From Flavobacterium zepuense (GTDB taxonomy: Bacteria > Bacteroidota > Bacteroidia > Flavobacteriales > Flavobacteriaceae): a stretch of DNA of 64,000 bases. The stretch is from the NCBI RefSeq assembly GCF_007097145.1, contig NZ_VJVZ01000001.1, forward strand, positions 1-64,000, in the 5' to 3' direction. The position numbers and the translations under genes are program-made. Below, piece after piece: positions 63,203-64,000 of this stretch; the stretch's first letter is position 1; each line of letters begins with the position of its first letter. The notes beneath the pieces were generated by a model. The model had not been told where the DNA came from, made no database searches, and was given only the letters and a program-made list of their open reading frames with translations.

Positions 63203-64000
63203 TTGAAATCAGACATCATAAATCACCAATTTAAGGACGACCTGCCTTTAGGACTTGAGGTTGTTTCGTTGGTTGATCTGTATGCCCGCAGCCGCGATTT
63301 ACTCACTCAGCCGCACCGTACAGCCTTTTACCATATCATATGGTTCAAAACCGGAAACCTGACGCACATGGTGGACTTTCAACCTTTCCCAATCGAGGAA
63401 GACACCATTCTCTTTCTTAAAAAAGACATTGTCCAGGTTTATGATCGTTCGCCGTATATCGAGGGAAAAGCCATATTGTTTACCGATACTTTCTTCTGTA
63501 GAACCGAGGCCGACGTCCGCTTCTTAAAAGAGACGATTCTATTTAACGACCTGTTTACGATCTCGGCTATACGTTTACCAAGTCCTTGTGTTTTTCCAGT
63601 GCTCTTAGATCTGATGGAAACCGAGGTTTCCCATCCGTCGGATCATTACCAGGCAGATGTACTGAGGGGTTACCTGCACAACTTTTTGCTCCATGCGGAA
63701 AGAGAAAGACGTAAACAAGGTTATAAAGAAGTCAGGAAAGGTGCAGACCTGGACTATGTACTACTTTTCAATGACCTGATTGAATCGGAATACAAAACTC
63801 ACAAACAGGTTCGTCATTTTGCTTCCAATCTAAGTGTTACTGAAAAACGACTGAACCAAGCTACATCTAAAGTGCTGGGGAAAACGGCCAAGCAGATGAT
63901 CGACGACCGTATCCTGCTGGAAGCCAAAAGAATGCTGGCACATACGCATGACACGATCAAAGAGGTCGGGTACGCGCTTGGCTTTGAGGAACCTACCAAT
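63203..64000 (+). CDS. AraC-family regulator, 3' end outside the window
   Basis: The open frame runs from about 63179 to the last base. TTG at 63203 gives a reading (KSDIINHQFKDDLPLGLEVVSL) typical of the start of AraC regulators; no ATG is near. The cupin part reads TAFYHIIWFKTGNLTHMVDFQ and FPIEEDTILFLKKDIVQVYD. The HTH begins at VRHFASNLSVTEKRLNQATSKVLGK, and the second HTH (DTIKEVGYALGFEEPTN) is cut by the window end. It follows the reductase gene on the same strand, so a regulatory link is possible. Confidence 0.8.
   Translation, partial: MKSDIINHQFKDDLPLGLEVVSLVDLYARSRDLLTQPHRTAFYHIIWFKTGNLTHMVDFQPFPIEEDTILFLKKDIVQVYDRSPYIEGKAILFTDTFFCRTEADVRFLKETILFNDLFTISAIRLPSPCVFPVLLDLMETEVSHPSDHYQADVLRGYLHNFLLHAERERRKQGYKEVRKGADLDYVLLFNDLIESEYKTHKQVRHFASNLSVTEKRLNQATSKVLGKTAKQMIDDRILLEAKRMLAHTHDTIKEVGYALGFEEPTN

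Noticed and set aside
1..64000. CRISPR arrays, rRNA, tRNA genes, transposases and integrases
   Set aside because: No regular repeat-spacer pattern, cloverleaf-like sequence, rRNA segment, DDE transposase or tyrosine recombinase motif was seen when reading both strands. Short tRNAs could still be missed by eye.

Overview
The window comes from a member of the Bacteroidota, most probably Flavobacteriia or a near relative. Coding is AT-rich. Several upstream regions carry the Bacteroidota -7 element TAnnTTTG, Shine-Dalgarno sequences are scarce, and lipoproteins, an RHS protein with the DPLAE core and many families restricted to this phylum are present. No rRNA, tRNA, transposase, integrase or CRISPR array was recognised.

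Layout. (1) 1-2342: the 3' end of an RHS polymorphic toxin with a C-terminal HExxH metallopeptidase-like tip, followed by a small lipoprotein that may be its immunity protein. (2) 2553-14140: a compact operon for a type II secretion/type IV pilus-like machine, with pseudopilins, a methylase-less prepilin peptidase, GspE, GspD, GspL/M-like proteins, a PilP/GspC-like protein, two lipoproteins, a bactofilin-like membrane protein and GspF. (3) 14153-19223: a damage-inducible mutagenesis cassette made of a LexA-like S24 repressor divergent from a Y-family polymerase and a short DnaE-type polymerase, with two operator-like sites between them. (4) 19224-26681: housekeeping and accessory genes, including a decayed duplicate of the dnaE tail plus a DUF1810 gene.

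(5) 27221-34217: a protease/outer-membrane protein pair divergent from a 1004-residue macro-like/KAP NTPase, a plausible conflict locus. (6) 34360-36299: membrane protein and lipoprotein genes. (7) 36687-42303: a PRTRC module (SSB, DUF932, proteins E, C, F, B and ThiF-like) typical of plasmids and integrated elements, ending in strong terminators.

(8) 42484-59741: a defence and RiPP island of lower GC. It starts with a Pycsar pair (membrane effector plus nucleotide cyclase) followed by a TIR protein, then a CoiA-like nuclease, a bacterial SAMD9-like giant NTPase, a DUF2971 protein and a nuclease-STAND protein. On the minus strand it closes with a HEPN-motif protein and a graspetide (ATP-grasp RiPP) operon: a three-core precursor, its ligase and a 2+1 TM membrane protein. 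A decayed second copy of that membrane protein lies at the other side of the large NTPase genes. (9) 59929-64000: SDR oxidoreductase, AraC and HxlR regulators, an NAD(P)-binding F420-reductase-like protein and a partial AraC regulator.

The most promising material is the graspetide operon with its membrane partner, the SAMD9-like protein, the Pycsar locus with a possible second effector, and the macro-KAP/protease locus. All functional calls come from reading motifs; no database search was possible.
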